Below are positions 43,153 to 51,616 of a stretch of DNA of 64,000 nt, piece by piece (the first letter of the stretch is position 1; every line of letters begins with the position of its first letter). The stretch is from assembly GCF_000299935.1 (NCBI RefSeq), contig NZ_AMRL01000018.1, positions 1 to 64,000 on the forward strand, given 5' to 3'. The position numbers and the translations under genes are program-made. This stretch comes from Oceanibaculum indicum P24 (lineage in GTDB: Bacteria; Pseudomonadota; Alphaproteobacteria; Oceanibaculales; Oceanibaculaceae). The notes under the pieces were generated by a model. The model searched no databases. It was not told where the DNA came from and worked only from the letters and a program-made list of their open reading frames with translations.

Positions 43153-44244
43153 TCAGTCCACCGCCCGATAGACGGCGTTCTCTGCCCAATCGTCGTAGAA
43201 GGCGTAGTAGGAATCCGTGACCTTCTTCATCCACGGATCGCCCTTCGCCGTCTGCTCCTCGGCCTTCTTCATGGCCCACTTGCGGCCGGCCTCGCGCAGT
43301 TCCACGGCAAGGGACGGATCGGGGGTGATGATCTCGGCCTTGCTCTTGCGCATCTCTTTCATCGCCTTCATGTCCTCGACGGTCCAGGAGAACAGCGTCT
43401 CAGGCGTCGAGGCGCGGGCCGCCGTCTCGATCATGAACTTCACATCATCCGGCAGGGCGTCCCACTTCGCGACCGGCATGATCAGCTCGAACAGGAAGCA
43501 GTTGGTGTGCGGGGCCGGCATGATGATGTAGGGGGCGGCGTTCTGGAAGCCCATCTTGATGTTCTCGGCCGGGCTCGACCATTCGATAACATCGACGCCC
43601 TTGCGCTCCAGCATGGTGTAGATTTCGCTGCCCGATACGGTGGTCGCGGCGCCGCCGAAATACTCGTTCAGGATCTGCGCCCAGGCGCCCGCGGTGCGGA
43701 ACTTCAGGCCCTTCAGATCGGCCGAGGTCCTGATCGGCACATGCGAATGCCAGATCTCGTTCGGCCCGATGCTCAGCGGAATCGAATGCAGCTTCATCGT
43801 CGCGCGGCGATGCTCGGCCAGCAGTTCCTGGCCACCGCCCTTGTACAGCCAGTGCATCATCATCTCTGGCGGCATGCCGCCGACATGGCCACCGTAGAAG
43901 GTGTTCACCGGGTCGCGGTTGACGATGTAGAGCGGCGTCATCTGGCCGGCATCGGCGATGCCATCCTCGACCGTCTTGTAGGCCTCCAGCGGCGGCGACA
44001 GCACGCCCCCCGGGAAAGGCTGGAACTCGATCCTGCCGCCGCTCAGCTTCTTGATCCGCTCCGCGAAGGGCAGAATCGTCAGTGTATAGAACATTGACGT
44101 TTCGCCGGCGAAGTGATTCAGGCGGAATTTGTAGCTTTGCTGCGCCTTGGCGACCGACGGCGCGGCGATGATGCCAGCGCCAGCCGCGCCGGCGACAGCG
44201 GCCCCGGAGCCAACATTCTTCAGAAAGTTTCTACGGCTTGTCAT
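43153..44244 (-). CDS. dctP: TRAP transporter substrate-binding protein (DctP)
   Basis: A 363-residue binding protein. The N-terminus MTSRRNFLKNVGSGAAVAGAAGAG is a twin-arginine (Tat) signal, then SVAKAQQSYKFRLNH. Family landmarks are GGRIEFQPFPGGVLSPP and LKGLKFRTAGAWAQIL, where the arginine usually binds the ligand carboxylate. It catches the solute in the periplasm for DctQM. ATG at 44244 is preceded by GAGGAGTGCATCACG. It is divergent from a racemase and ATC hydrolase pair, which suggests an imported thiazoline or amino acid-like ligand; that is inference. Confidence 0.92.
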   Translation of the reverse strand: MTSRRNFLKNVGSGAAVAGAAGAGIIAAPSVAKAQQSYKFRLNHFAGETSMFYTLTILPFAERIKKLSGGRIEFQPFPGGVLSPPLEAYKTVEDGIADAGQMTPLYIVNRDPVNTFYGGHVGGMPPEMMMHWLYKGGGQELLAEHRRATMKLHSIPLSIGPNEIWHSHVPIRTSADLKGLKFRTAGAWAQILNEYFGGAATTVSGSEIYTMLERKGVDVIEWSSPAENIKMGFQNAAPYIIMPAPHTNCFLFELIMPVAKWDALPDDVKFMIETAARASTPETLFSWTVEDMKAMKEMRKSKAEIITPDPSLAVELREAGRKWAMKKAEEQTAKGDPWMKKVTDSYYAFYDDWAENAVYRAVD

Positions 44245-44323
44245 CGTGATGCACTCCTCTGTTGGGCGGGAGATTCCAGCCATCCGGCCCGACCATTCGG
44301 CCTTGTATGAGCCCCACCTCAAC

Positions 44324-44346
44324 TGTATCGTGATGTGGATACACTT
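44324..44346. promoter_or_regulatory. Candidate operator between dctP and racemase genes
   Basis: An inverted pair TGTATC-N8-GATACA (44324-44343) overlaps the TGGATACACTT copy (44336-44346) shared with the dadA/gntR region. It lies centrally in the divergent gap, fitting a repressor site for the GntR protein. Confidence 0.5.
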
Positions 44347-44396
44347 TTGCGTCAAACACAAAACGCGCGAAAAACGGGCAGATTGAGGTGAATCGC

Positions 44397-45212
44397 ATGA
44401 CGCTGCACATGGAATCGGCAATTGACGAACAATCGGGCGGTACACTGATTAATTTGGAGCACCTCCCCTTCGCCACTGATTCTGGGATCGGGGCGCGGGC
44501 CGCCATCGGCCTGCTGGTCCTGGAAACCGATCAGACCATCGAAGATGAGTTCCGGGCGATCTGGCCGCGCGACGGCGTGGCGCTCTATGCGGCACGGCTG
44601 CACAACGACGTCATGATCACCCCGGAAACCCTGATGGCGATGAAGGCGGAAATACCGCCGGCAGCGAAGCTGCTGCCCTTCATGACCGACTTCAAGGTCG
44701 TTGCCTTCGCCTGCACCTCCGGCGCGCTGGTGATCGGCGAGGACAAGGTTGCGGAACTGATCCACAGCGTGAAGCCCGGCGTGAAGGTGACCGATCCGGT
44801 GACGGCCGCGCGGGCAGCGATATCCTCGATGGGTGTGAAGCGCGTGGCGCTGCTGACGCCGTACCTGAAGGAAATCAACGAACGGCTGCGCAACAGCCTG
44901 ATCGAGCGCGGCCTGAACATCCCGGTGATGGGCAGCTTCAACGAGGCCGACGACGACATCGTGGCACGCATGACGCCGGAGTCGATCCGCGACGCCATCG
45001 TGAAGCTGGGCTCCCTGCCCGATTGCGATGGCGTGTTCGTCTCCTGCACCTCCCTGCGGGTCGCCAAGATCGCCGAGGAGGCCGAGGCGCTGATCGGCAA
45101 GCCGGTCACCTCCTCCAACCATGCGCTGGCCTGGCACATGCTGCGGCTGGCCGGCATCGAGGACGAGATACCCGGCTTCGGCCGCCTGTTCCGCACGCCG
45201 CTGAAGGGCTGA
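44397..45212 (+). CDS. Asp/Glu racemase / maleate isomerase-family protein
   Basis: A 271-residue member of the aspartate/glutamate racemase superfamily, nearer to the maleate isomerase and arylmalonate decarboxylase branch. The two catalytic cysteines lie in FACTSGALVIG and VSCTSLRVAKI. The ATG at 44397 is preferred over the GTG at 44388 because GAGG at 44385 is at proper distance. It is followed after 3 bp by an ATC hydrolase. Known 2-amino-thiazoline-4-carboxylate pathways pair a racemase with an L-ATC hydrolase, so an ATC racemase role is an attractive inference. Maleate isomerase or EutA-like roles are alternatives. Confidence 0.82.
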   Translation: MTLHMESAIDEQSGGTLINLEHLPFATDSGIGARAAIGLLVLETDQTIEDEFRAIWPRDGVALYAARLHNDVMITPETLMAMKAEIPPAAKLLPFMTDFKVVAFACTSGALVIGEDKVAELIHSVKPGVKVTDPVTAARAAISSMGVKRVALLTPYLKEINERLRNSLIERGLNIPVMGSFNEADDDIVARMTPESIRDAIVKLGSLPDCDGVFVSCTSLRVAKIAEEAEALIGKPVTSSNHALAWHMLRLAGIEDEIPGFGRLFRTPLKG

Positions 45213-45215
45213 GGC

Positions 45216-45695
45216 ATGTCGCAGAACCTGCCGATCATCCAGCGCCGCCGGATCGAGGCGGAAATCCTGAAGCAGGTCTATGAGACCGCGAAGGAACGGC
45301 TCGGCGTAGCGGAGGCACAGACCCTGATTGGCGAATCGGTGCGCCGCGCCTCCATCGCCCAGGCCCAGCAATTCGCCGCCAGCGAGCCGGAGGGCACCAG
45401 CCTGGAAAGCTTCATCCGGCTGTTCGACCTGTGGACCGCCGAGGATGCGCTGACCGTCGAGGTGAAGCATGCCGACGCCGAACGCTTCGAGTTCAACGTC
45501 GTGCGCTGCCGCTATGCCGAGATGTACAAGGATATGGGGCTGGGAGACATCGGCCATCTGCTGTCCTGCCAGCGCGATGGCACCTTCTGCGAGGGCTATG
45601 ACCCCGACATCAGGTTCGAACGGACGCAGACCCTGATGCAGGGCGCCAGCCATTGCGACTTCCGCTACGCCTACAAGCCCACTGATAAGTCCTGA
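45216..45695 (+). CDS. L-2-amino-thiazoline-4-carboxylic acid hydrolase family protein, copy 1
   Basis: A 159-residue protein of the ATC hydrolase family. Diagnostic stretches are FNVVRCRYAEMYKDMGL, LLSCQRDGTFCEGYDP and TLMQGASHCDFRY, with four conserved cysteines. The characterised enzyme opens the thiazoline ring of L-ATC to N-carbamoyl-L-cysteine. The gene sits directly after a racemase and opposite a TRAP transporter. The family is wider than its one known reaction, so the actual ring substrate may differ. A second copy is at 50980-51459. Confidence 0.85.
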   Translation: MSQNLPIIQRRRIEAEILKQVYETAKERLGVAEAQTLIGESVRRASIAQAQQFAASEPEGTSLESFIRLFDLWTAEDALTVEVKHADAERFEFNVVRCRYAEMYKDMGLGDIGHLLSCQRDGTFCEGYDPDIRFERTQTLMQGASHCDFRYAYKPTDKS

Positions 45696-45735
45696 ACACG
45701 CCTCCCCAAAACACGCGACCACAAGGAAGAAGAAC

Positions 45736-46746
45736 GTGAAAGCCATTCTCTACAGCGCCCATGGCGGACTCGACCAGATCAGCCATGGCGACTATCCGAC
45801 TCCGACCGTCGGTCCTGACGAGTGCCTGCTGAAGGTGAAGGCGGTCGCGCTGAATGGCTTCGATCCGATGATCCTGAAGGGTATCCCGGGCCTGAAGACG
45901 CCCTTTCCGATGATTCCGGGCGGCGATATCGCCGGTGAGGTCGTCGATGTCGGCGCCAATGTGCCGGGCGGCAAGTTCCGGCCCGGTGACAGGGTGCAGG
46001 TCGTCCCCTTCCAGCCCGGCATCGGCCAGATGGGCGAGACGCTGCGCGGCGGTGCCTGCGACTATATTGCCGTCGATGCCAAGTTCCTGCTGCAGATCCC
46101 CGAGGGCGTCAGCTACGAGCAGGCGGCCTCCCTGCCCATCGCCTATGGCACGGCGCGCCGCATGATGATGGTGCGCGGCCAGGTGAAGGAAGGCGAGAAG
46201 GTGCTGGTGCTGGGCGCCACCGGCGGTGTGGGCACCGGCGCGGTACAGCTGGCCAAGATGGCGGGCGCTTATGTGATCGCCTGCGCCAGCTCCGCCGAGA
46301 AGTGCGAGAAGCTGAAGGAAATCGGCGCCGACGAGACTATCGACACCTCGCAGGAGGATTTTGTCGCCGCCATCCATGAACGCCACGGCAAGCCGCGCAT
46401 CTGGGGCGGCGGCGGCGTGAATGTGGTGGTGAACTATATTGGCGGCGACACCTGGACCAAGAGCCTGAAAGTCATGTGCCGCTTCGGCCGCATGCTGGTC
46501 TGCGGCGCCACCACAGGCTACGACCCGAAGGAGGATATCCGTTACATCTGGTCCTACGAACAGTCGATTGTCGGCTCCAATGCCTGGACGCCGGAAGACC
46601 AGGTTGCGCTGATGGAAATGGTGCGCGACGGCACGCTCGCCCCGGTGATCGACCGGGTGCTGCCGCTGACGGAGGCCAATTTCAAGGAAGGGCTGCAGGC
46701 GCTGATCGACCGCAAGGTGTTCGGCAAAGTGGTGTTCGTTCCGTAA
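45736..46746 (+). CDS. Zinc-less MDR-family quinone oxidoreductase
   Basis: A 336-residue medium-chain dehydrogenase/reductase. The N-terminal GroES-like domain has ALNGFDPMILKGIPG and PGGDIAGEVVDVGANV. The Rossmann domain has VLVLGATGGVGTGAVQLAKMAGAYVIA and ADETIDT. Zinc ligands of alcohol dehydrogenases are not present, so a NADPH-dependent quinone or enone reductase is most likely. It follows the ATC hydrolase by 40 bp in the same direction and may be in its operon. The physiological substrate is unknown. Confidence 0.88.
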   Translation: MKAILYSAHGGLDQISHGDYPTPTVGPDECLLKVKAVALNGFDPMILKGIPGLKTPFPMIPGGDIAGEVVDVGANVPGGKFRPGDRVQVVPFQPGIGQMGETLRGGACDYIAVDAKFLLQIPEGVSYEQAASLPIAYGTARRMMMVRGQVKEGEKVLVLGATGGVGTGAVQLAKMAGAYVIACASSAEKCEKLKEIGADETIDTSQEDFVAAIHERHGKPRIWGGGGVNVVVNYIGGDTWTKSLKVMCRFGRMLVCGATTGYDPKEDIRYIWSYEQSIVGSNAWTPEDQVALMEMVRDGTLAPVIDRVLPLTEANFKEGLQALIDRKVFGKVVFVP

Positions 46747-46759
46747 CGGGCAGCAATCG

Positions 46760-48286
46760 ATGACCGGTATTCCAAATCTTGGCGCCATCCTCTCCCCCGA
46801 CGCCGATCCTGACCGTACCGTCCTGTGGGATTATGCGGCCGGCGATCCGCCGCGCGCCTGGAGCGCCGGGGAACTGGATGGGCTGGCCAACGGGCTGGCG
46901 CGCGGCCTTTTGAAACGAGGGCTGAAGCGCGGCGATTCCATCGCCGTGCTGGCGGCCAACCGGGCGGAGTTCGTGGCGCTGTATTTCGGCGCCATGCGGG
47001 CCGGCATCGTCGTGGTGCCGGTCAACTGGAAGCTGGCCGCCGAAACCGTGGCGCTGATCGTCGAGGATGCAGAGGCGAAGCTGATCTTCGTCGATGAGGA
47101 CCGCGCCCGCCTCGCCCCCGCCGGCGTGCCCCGCATCCTGTTCGGCAGCGCTGACTGGGAGGCCCTGCCCGATCCCGGTGCGTTTGAGCCCATCACCCCG
47201 GAACCGGACGAGCCTGCGCAGATCCTCTACACCTCCGGCTCCACCGGACGGCCCAAGGGCGTGCCGCTCAGCCATCGCGGCCAGCACTGGATGGTGCAGG
47301 TGGTCAGCAAGGGCGACAACAGCCAGCACCGGCTGATCGTCGCCGCACCCATGTATCACATGAATGCGCTGTTCAACCTGAAGTTCGCCTTCCTGAACCG
47401 CGCGCAGGTGATCCTGCAGCCGGTCTTCACGGCGGAAAGCTATGTGAAGGCCATTATCGATCATCAGGCGACCTGGCTGACCTGCGTGCCGACCATGATG
47501 GCGATGGTGGCGAATCATCTGGGCGACGGGCCGCGCCCGGCGGAATTCGACGGGGTGACGCGGCTGTTCATGGGGTCCTCTCCCTACTCCCAGGCGCTGG
47601 TGGACCGGGTGCGGGCGCTGTTCCCGAACGCCCGGATCACCAATGGCTATGGCACGACGGAGGCCGGTGCCGCCGTCTATGGTCCGCACCCGGACGGCAT
47701 CCCGACGCCGGACGAGGCGCTGGGTTATCCGATTCCCGAGGGCGAGACACGGCTGGTCGCGCGCGACGGCAGCGTGGTGGACGGTGTCGGCGAAGGCATC
47801 CTGCAGATGCGCAACCCGGCGACCATGCAGGGCTATCGCCACATGCCGGAAAAGACGGCGACTGCCCTGCGCGATGGCGGCTGGTATCACAGCGGCGATG
47901 TGGTGCGGCGCGACGAGAACGGCTTCCATTATTTCGTTGGGCGCGAGGACGACATGTTCGTCTGCGGCGGCGAGAATATCTGGCCGGCCGAGGTGGAGCG
48001 CCTGCTGGAATCGCATCCCGCGATCAGCCAGGCCGTCGTGGTCCCCGTACCGGACGACGTCAAGCAGAAGCTGCCTGTTGCCTTCGTCACCCTGCGCGAG
48101 GGCGAAAGCCTGTCGGAAGAGGCCGTGAAACAATGGACCATCGAACGCGGCCCCGCCTATCAGCATCCGCGCCATGTGTTCTTCGTGCCGGCGATCCCGC
48201 TGGCCGGCACCAACAAGATCGACCGCAACGGGCTGACACGGCAGGCGGCTGAGCTCGCGGCGGCGCGGAATTCTAGCCGAACTTGA
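46760..48286 (+). CDS. AMP-dependent acyl-CoA synthetase
   Basis: A 508-residue ANL-superfamily ligase. Motifs are YTSGSTGRPKGVPLSH (P-loop), GYGTTEAGAA (A5), WYHSGDVVRRDENGF (A7), GREDDMFVCGGENIWPAEVE (A8) and a terminal GTNKIDRNGL with the catalytic Lys. It forms an acyl-adenylate and then the CoA thioester. The chain-length or aromatic specificity is not readable. It begins 13 bp after the quinone oxidoreductase, so the two probably share a transcript. Its 3' end overlaps the convergent dehydratase gene by 14 bp. Confidence 0.92.
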   Translation: MTGIPNLGAILSPDADPDRTVLWDYAAGDPPRAWSAGELDGLANGLARGLLKRGLKRGDSIAVLAANRAEFVALYFGAMRAGIVVVPVNWKLAAETVALIVEDAEAKLIFVDEDRARLAPAGVPRILFGSADWEALPDPGAFEPITPEPDEPAQILYTSGSTGRPKGVPLSHRGQHWMVQVVSKGDNSQHRLIVAAPMYHMNALFNLKFAFLNRAQVILQPVFTAESYVKAIIDHQATWLTCVPTMMAMVANHLGDGPRPAEFDGVTRLFMGSSPYSQALVDRVRALFPNARITNGYGTTEAGAAVYGPHPDGIPTPDEALGYPIPEGETRLVARDGSVVDGVGEGILQMRNPATMQGYRHMPEKTATALRDGGWYHSGDVVRRDENGFHYFVGREDDMFVCGGENIWPAEVERLLESHPAISQAVVVPVPDDVKQKLPVAFVTLREGESLSEEAVKQWTIERGPAYQHPRHVFFVPAIPLAGTNKIDRNGLTRQAAELAAARNSSRT

Positions 48287-49229
48287 CCGCCGTAGTGTTC
48301 GCGCCGCAGACCAGCACCGCCACCTTCTCGCCGGCCCGCGGAACATAGCGGCCAGACAGCAGCGCGGCGAAGGCGGCGGCTCCGCCCGGCTCCGTTACCA
48401 CACGAACGGAATCCCATAACGCCTTCTGCGCGTTCAGAATATCGTCATCGCTGACCAGCACCGATTGCGCCACATGATCGCGCGCCAGCGGGAACATCAG
48501 GTCGCCCACCTGGCGGGGGGCGAGGGAGTCGGCGGCGATGCTGCCGGCCTCCGCCTCGACCGGATGGCCCGCCGCCAGCGCCTTGTTCAGTGTCGGCGCC
48601 CCTTCCGGCTCCACCGCGACGATCCGCACCCTGCCGCGATACCAGGCACAGAGGCCACCGATCAGCCCGCCACCGCCGACCGCGACCAGCAGCGTGTCGA
48701 TATCCGGCAGATCCTGCTCGATCTCCGCCCCCAGCGTGCCCTGCCCCAGCAGCGTCGTCGGCTGGTCGTAGGCATGGACCGGCAGCGCACCGCTTTCCTT
48801 CACGAACAGTTCGCTGGCCGCCAGCGCATCGGCATAGCGCTGCCCTCCGATCTCCAGCCTGGCGCCGTAGGAGCGGATGCGCTCCGCCTTGGCCGGGCTG
48901 GTGATCTCCGGCACGAAGATGGTGGCCGGCACGCCCCGCTTCATTGCCGCATAGGCAACAGCGGCACCGTGATTGCCGCCCGAGGCCGCGACCACGCCGG
49001 CGGCAGGAATGTCCTGCGTCATCAGGCTGGTGAAGGCACCGCGCGCCTTGAAGGACCCGCTATGCTGCAGTTGCTCCAGCTTCAGATCGACAGGGCGGGA
49101 CGCGGCACCGAAATCCGCCATATCGACGCGTAGCACTGGCGTGTGGCGAACATGCGGTCGGATCAGCCGCAGCGCCTCGCCGATCTTTTCAGGCGACAGG
49201 GCGGCGGGGATATCGGCGATGGCGGACAT
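48273..49229 (-). CDS. Threonine/serine dehydratase-family PLP enzyme
   Basis: A 318-residue fold-type II PLP enzyme. The lysine motif is LQHSGSFKARGAFTSLM. The glycine loop is LLVAVGGGGLIGGLCAWY, and ASGGNHGAAVAYAAM holds the substrate Asn. It is near catabolic threonine dehydratase or hydroxyectoine-cluster type enzymes, without an ACT domain, so not the feedback-controlled biosynthetic form. It would produce 2-oxo acid plus ammonia. It stands alone, leftward, 96 bp from the sensor kinase gene. Confidence 0.9.
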   Translation of the reverse strand: MSAIADIPAALSPEKIGEALRLIRPHVRHTPVLRVDMADFGAASRPVDLKLEQLQHSGSFKARGAFTSLMTQDIPAAGVVAASGGNHGAAVAYAAMKRGVPATIFVPEITSPAKAERIRSYGARLEIGGQRYADALAASELFVKESGALPVHAYDQPTTLLGQGTLGAEIEQDLPDIDTLLVAVGGGGLIGGLCAWYRGRVRIVAVEPEGAPTLNKALAAGHPVEAEAGSIAADSLAPRQVGDLMFPLARDHVAQSVLVSDDDILNAQKALWDSVRVVTEPGGAAAFAALLSGRYVPRAGEKVAVLVCGANTTAVKFG

Positions 49230-49325
49230 GGCTGGCTCTGATGTGTCGGGCAGGAAAGACAGCTCTTTTTCGCACGGACGCGTCTTTGCTGGCCAGAGCC
49301 GATAAGGAAAAACTGTCTTTTGCAG

Positions 49326-50894
49326 CTATTGCGCCGCCTGCTTCTGCACCACCCGACCGGCAGGCAGCCAGGCGATGGCGCAGGTGCCCTCGCCCACAAT
49401 GCTGCGCAGCTCGATGCGCCCGCCATGCAGCTCCATGAAACGCTGGGCGAGCGACAGGCCCAGACCGAGACCGTGGCTGTTCAGGCCGCTATCCTCCAGC
49501 TGGACGAAGGGCTGCATGACTGACCGCAGCTTTTCCGGCGGGATACCCTCACCAAGGTCGGTGACGCGCAGGCCAAGGGCACCATCTGGTGCCACCTCGA
49601 AATCGACAGTGACCGGCAGGTCCGATGGCGAGTATTTCAGGGCATTCGAGATCAGGTTGGTGAGCACCTGGCGCAACAGCCTCGTATCGACATCGACGAT
49701 CATATCGAAGGCACTGCTGACCTGTATTCTCCCTTCATTGGCACCACCGCCGAAGGCACGGGCGCAATAGCCGATGATATCGGCCAGGGCCGCCGGTTCC
49801 GTGGTCAGCTTGAAATCGCGATGATCCATCCGGCTGAGTTCGAGCACATCATTGATGATGCCCAGCAGATGCGTCCCGGAATCGAGGATGTAGGAGGTGT
49901 ATTCCTTGTATCGGTCATTGCCGAGCGGCCCGAAACTCTCCGCTCGTAAAATCTCCGAAAAGCCGATGATTGCGTTCAGCGGCGTGCGCAGTTCGTGGCT
50001 CATATGCGACAGGAAGATCGATTTTGCCTGATTGGCGGCTTCCGCCTGTTGCTTCTGTTCGATCAGCGCTTGTTCTACACCCTGCTGGTGCCGCACTTCG
50101 CGCTCAAGGTCACGCTGCGCCTGGACTGCGCGGGCCATGGCGCCGATCTCGTCGCGGCGCTCGGTGCCTTCCACCTTCTGCGGCTCTGCGCCCGGCACCC
50201 GCCTGGCGACGGTATCGGTCACCTTCTTCAGCGGCAGTATGATGCCATAGCCAGACACCGCATAGGCCAGCAGGATCGACAGGGCAATGCCGATGGTGGA
50301 GGTCGCCGCAATCAGGAAGAATGCCTTGTCATACTGCTGTTCTCTCAGCGCATTCAGCCGCACAACCTGTTCAGTGTTATAGGCTGCCTCCTGCGCCATC
50401 AGCACGTTGAAGGCCTGTCGCGTGCTGCGGTTGTCATAATTGTCGCCCATGACACGGGCCAACGCCGGATCGACTTCCATTCCGGTCCGCGCCAGCTCGC
50501 GCCGGAAGGCGATGAATTCCCTGGCGGCCCGGTCCAGTTCATTGAAGGCGGCAATTCTTGACGGTTCGATCAGCAGGCGCCAGTCGCCCATATTCTGCTC
50601 GATCTCTGTAACCAGCGCCTGAATGCCGATAGCAAACTGCCGTGCTGAATCGGTGGTGTCGGACATATAGACACCGCGCGAATCCATGACCGTGGCATAG
50701 ACCAGCGCATTGGTTCTCTCGCCCAGGATGGCGCGCTGCTTCGCCTGCTGCGCCTGCTTCACGATAGTGTTGTAACTGTCGAGGGTGGATAGGGTGATGA
50801 TCGCAATGATGATCGAGGCGGCCAGCTGCACGCCAACCACCAGGAAGATTTTCGTTGCGATTCCCATCCGGCCCAGCAGGCCAACAACATCCAT
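49326..50894 (-). CDS. Membrane sensor histidine kinase (orphan)
   Basis: A 522-residue kinase. A first membrane helix spans about 14-36 (IFLVVGVQLAASIIIAIITL) and a second about 192-214 (FFLIAATSTIGIALSILLAY). Between them is a helical periplasmic sensor domain resembling the four-helix type. A HAMP region follows. The dimerisation helix has FLSHMSHELRTPLNAIIGFSEIL with the phospho-histidine at residue 300. The ATPase domain shows NLISNALKYSP, DLGEGIPP and GLGLGLSLAQRF. No response regulator lies next to it, so partner and signal are unknown. Confidence 0.9.
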   Translation of the reverse strand: MDVVGLLGRMGIATKIFLVVGVQLAASIIIAIITLSTLDSYNTIVKQAQQAKQRAILGERTNALVYATVMDSRGVYMSDTTDSARQFAIGIQALVTEIEQNMGDWRLLIEPSRIAAFNELDRAAREFIAFRRELARTGMEVDPALARVMGDNYDNRSTRQAFNVLMAQEAAYNTEQVVRLNALREQQYDKAFFLIAATSTIGIALSILLAYAVSGYGIILPLKKVTDTVARRVPGAEPQKVEGTERRDEIGAMARAVQAQRDLEREVRHQQGVEQALIEQKQQAEAANQAKSIFLSHMSHELRTPLNAIIGFSEILRAESFGPLGNDRYKEYTSYILDSGTHLLGIINDVLELSRMDHRDFKLTTEPAALADIIGYCARAFGGGANEGRIQVSSAFDMIVDVDTRLLRQVLTNLISNALKYSPSDLPVTVDFEVAPDGALGLRVTDLGEGIPPEKLRSVMQPFVQLEDSGLNSHGLGLGLSLAQRFMELHGGRIELRSIVGEGTCAIAWLPAGRVVQKQAAQ

Positions 50895-50979
50895 GAGACG
50901 ATTCCCGTCCGTTTTAGGGACGAGGCTAGGCCGGATTTAGTTAAAAACTTATAAAGGACCGTCAGTTTTTCCGACAGCG

Positions 50980-51459
50980 TCAGCTTTTCCGGTAGCGGAA
51001 CCGGAAATCGCAATGGCTGGCGCCCTGCATCACCGTCTGGGTGCGGGTCATCTCGATCTTCGGGTCATAGCCCTCGCACAGCGCGCCGTCGCGCTGGCAG
51101 GACAGCAGGTGGCCGATAGGGCCCAGGCCCATCTCGTGATACATCTCGGCATATGCGCAGCGGCGAATGTTAAAGTCGAATTTCTCGGCTGACTGTTCCA
51201 GCAGCTCGAAATTATAGGCACCGCCTTCCTTCCAGCGCTCGAACAGCACGGCGAAGCTTTCCAGGCTGGTACCCCCCTTCTCCTCCGCCGCAAATTCCCG
51301 CCCGCTGTCCCGCGCCGCCTGGCGGATCGCCTTGCCCAGCAACTCCTGCGCTTTCTCCCGGCCCAGCTCGCGCTCCAGTGTCTCATAGATCGGCTTCACG
51401 ATGCCGGCTTCGATGCGGCGCTGTTCCAGGATGGTGAGCTTCGGTCGGGACTCGGTCAT
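50980..51459 (-). CDS. L-2-amino-thiazoline-4-carboxylic acid hydrolase family protein, copy 2
   Basis: A 159-residue protein of the ATC hydrolase family, with FNIRRCAYAEMYHEMGL, LLSCQRDGALCEGYDP and TVMQGASHCDFRF. It has the same length as copy 1 (45216-45695), and the C-terminal half is strongly conserved while the N-terminal half is more divergent. The frame extends upstream, but the ATG at 51459 gives the family-type start MTESRPKLTILEQRRIEAG. It lies alone between the orphan kinase and a CoA-transferase operon on the other strand. Two paralogues in about 6 kb suggest related substrates. Confidence 0.83.
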   Translation of the reverse strand: MTESRPKLTILEQRRIEAGIVKPIYETLERELGREKAQELLGKAIRQAARDSGREFAAEEKGGTSLESFAVLFERWKEGGAYNFELLEQSAEKFDFNIRRCAYAEMYHEMGLGPIGHLLSCQRDGALCEGYDPKIEMTRTQTVMQGASHCDFRFRYRKS

Positions 51460-51616
51460 GTCATTCCTATCCGCAGGGTTGCTTTCGGTAAGCGGCATTG
51501 TCCGGTGAGCCGCCCGCCCTGTGCAAGACCGCATGTCGAATCGTATGGACAGGCCGGGATGGCGAGCGGCTATGCTTGCCGCGCACGATAATCCGGAAAG
51601 CGGGAGGAACAACCAA

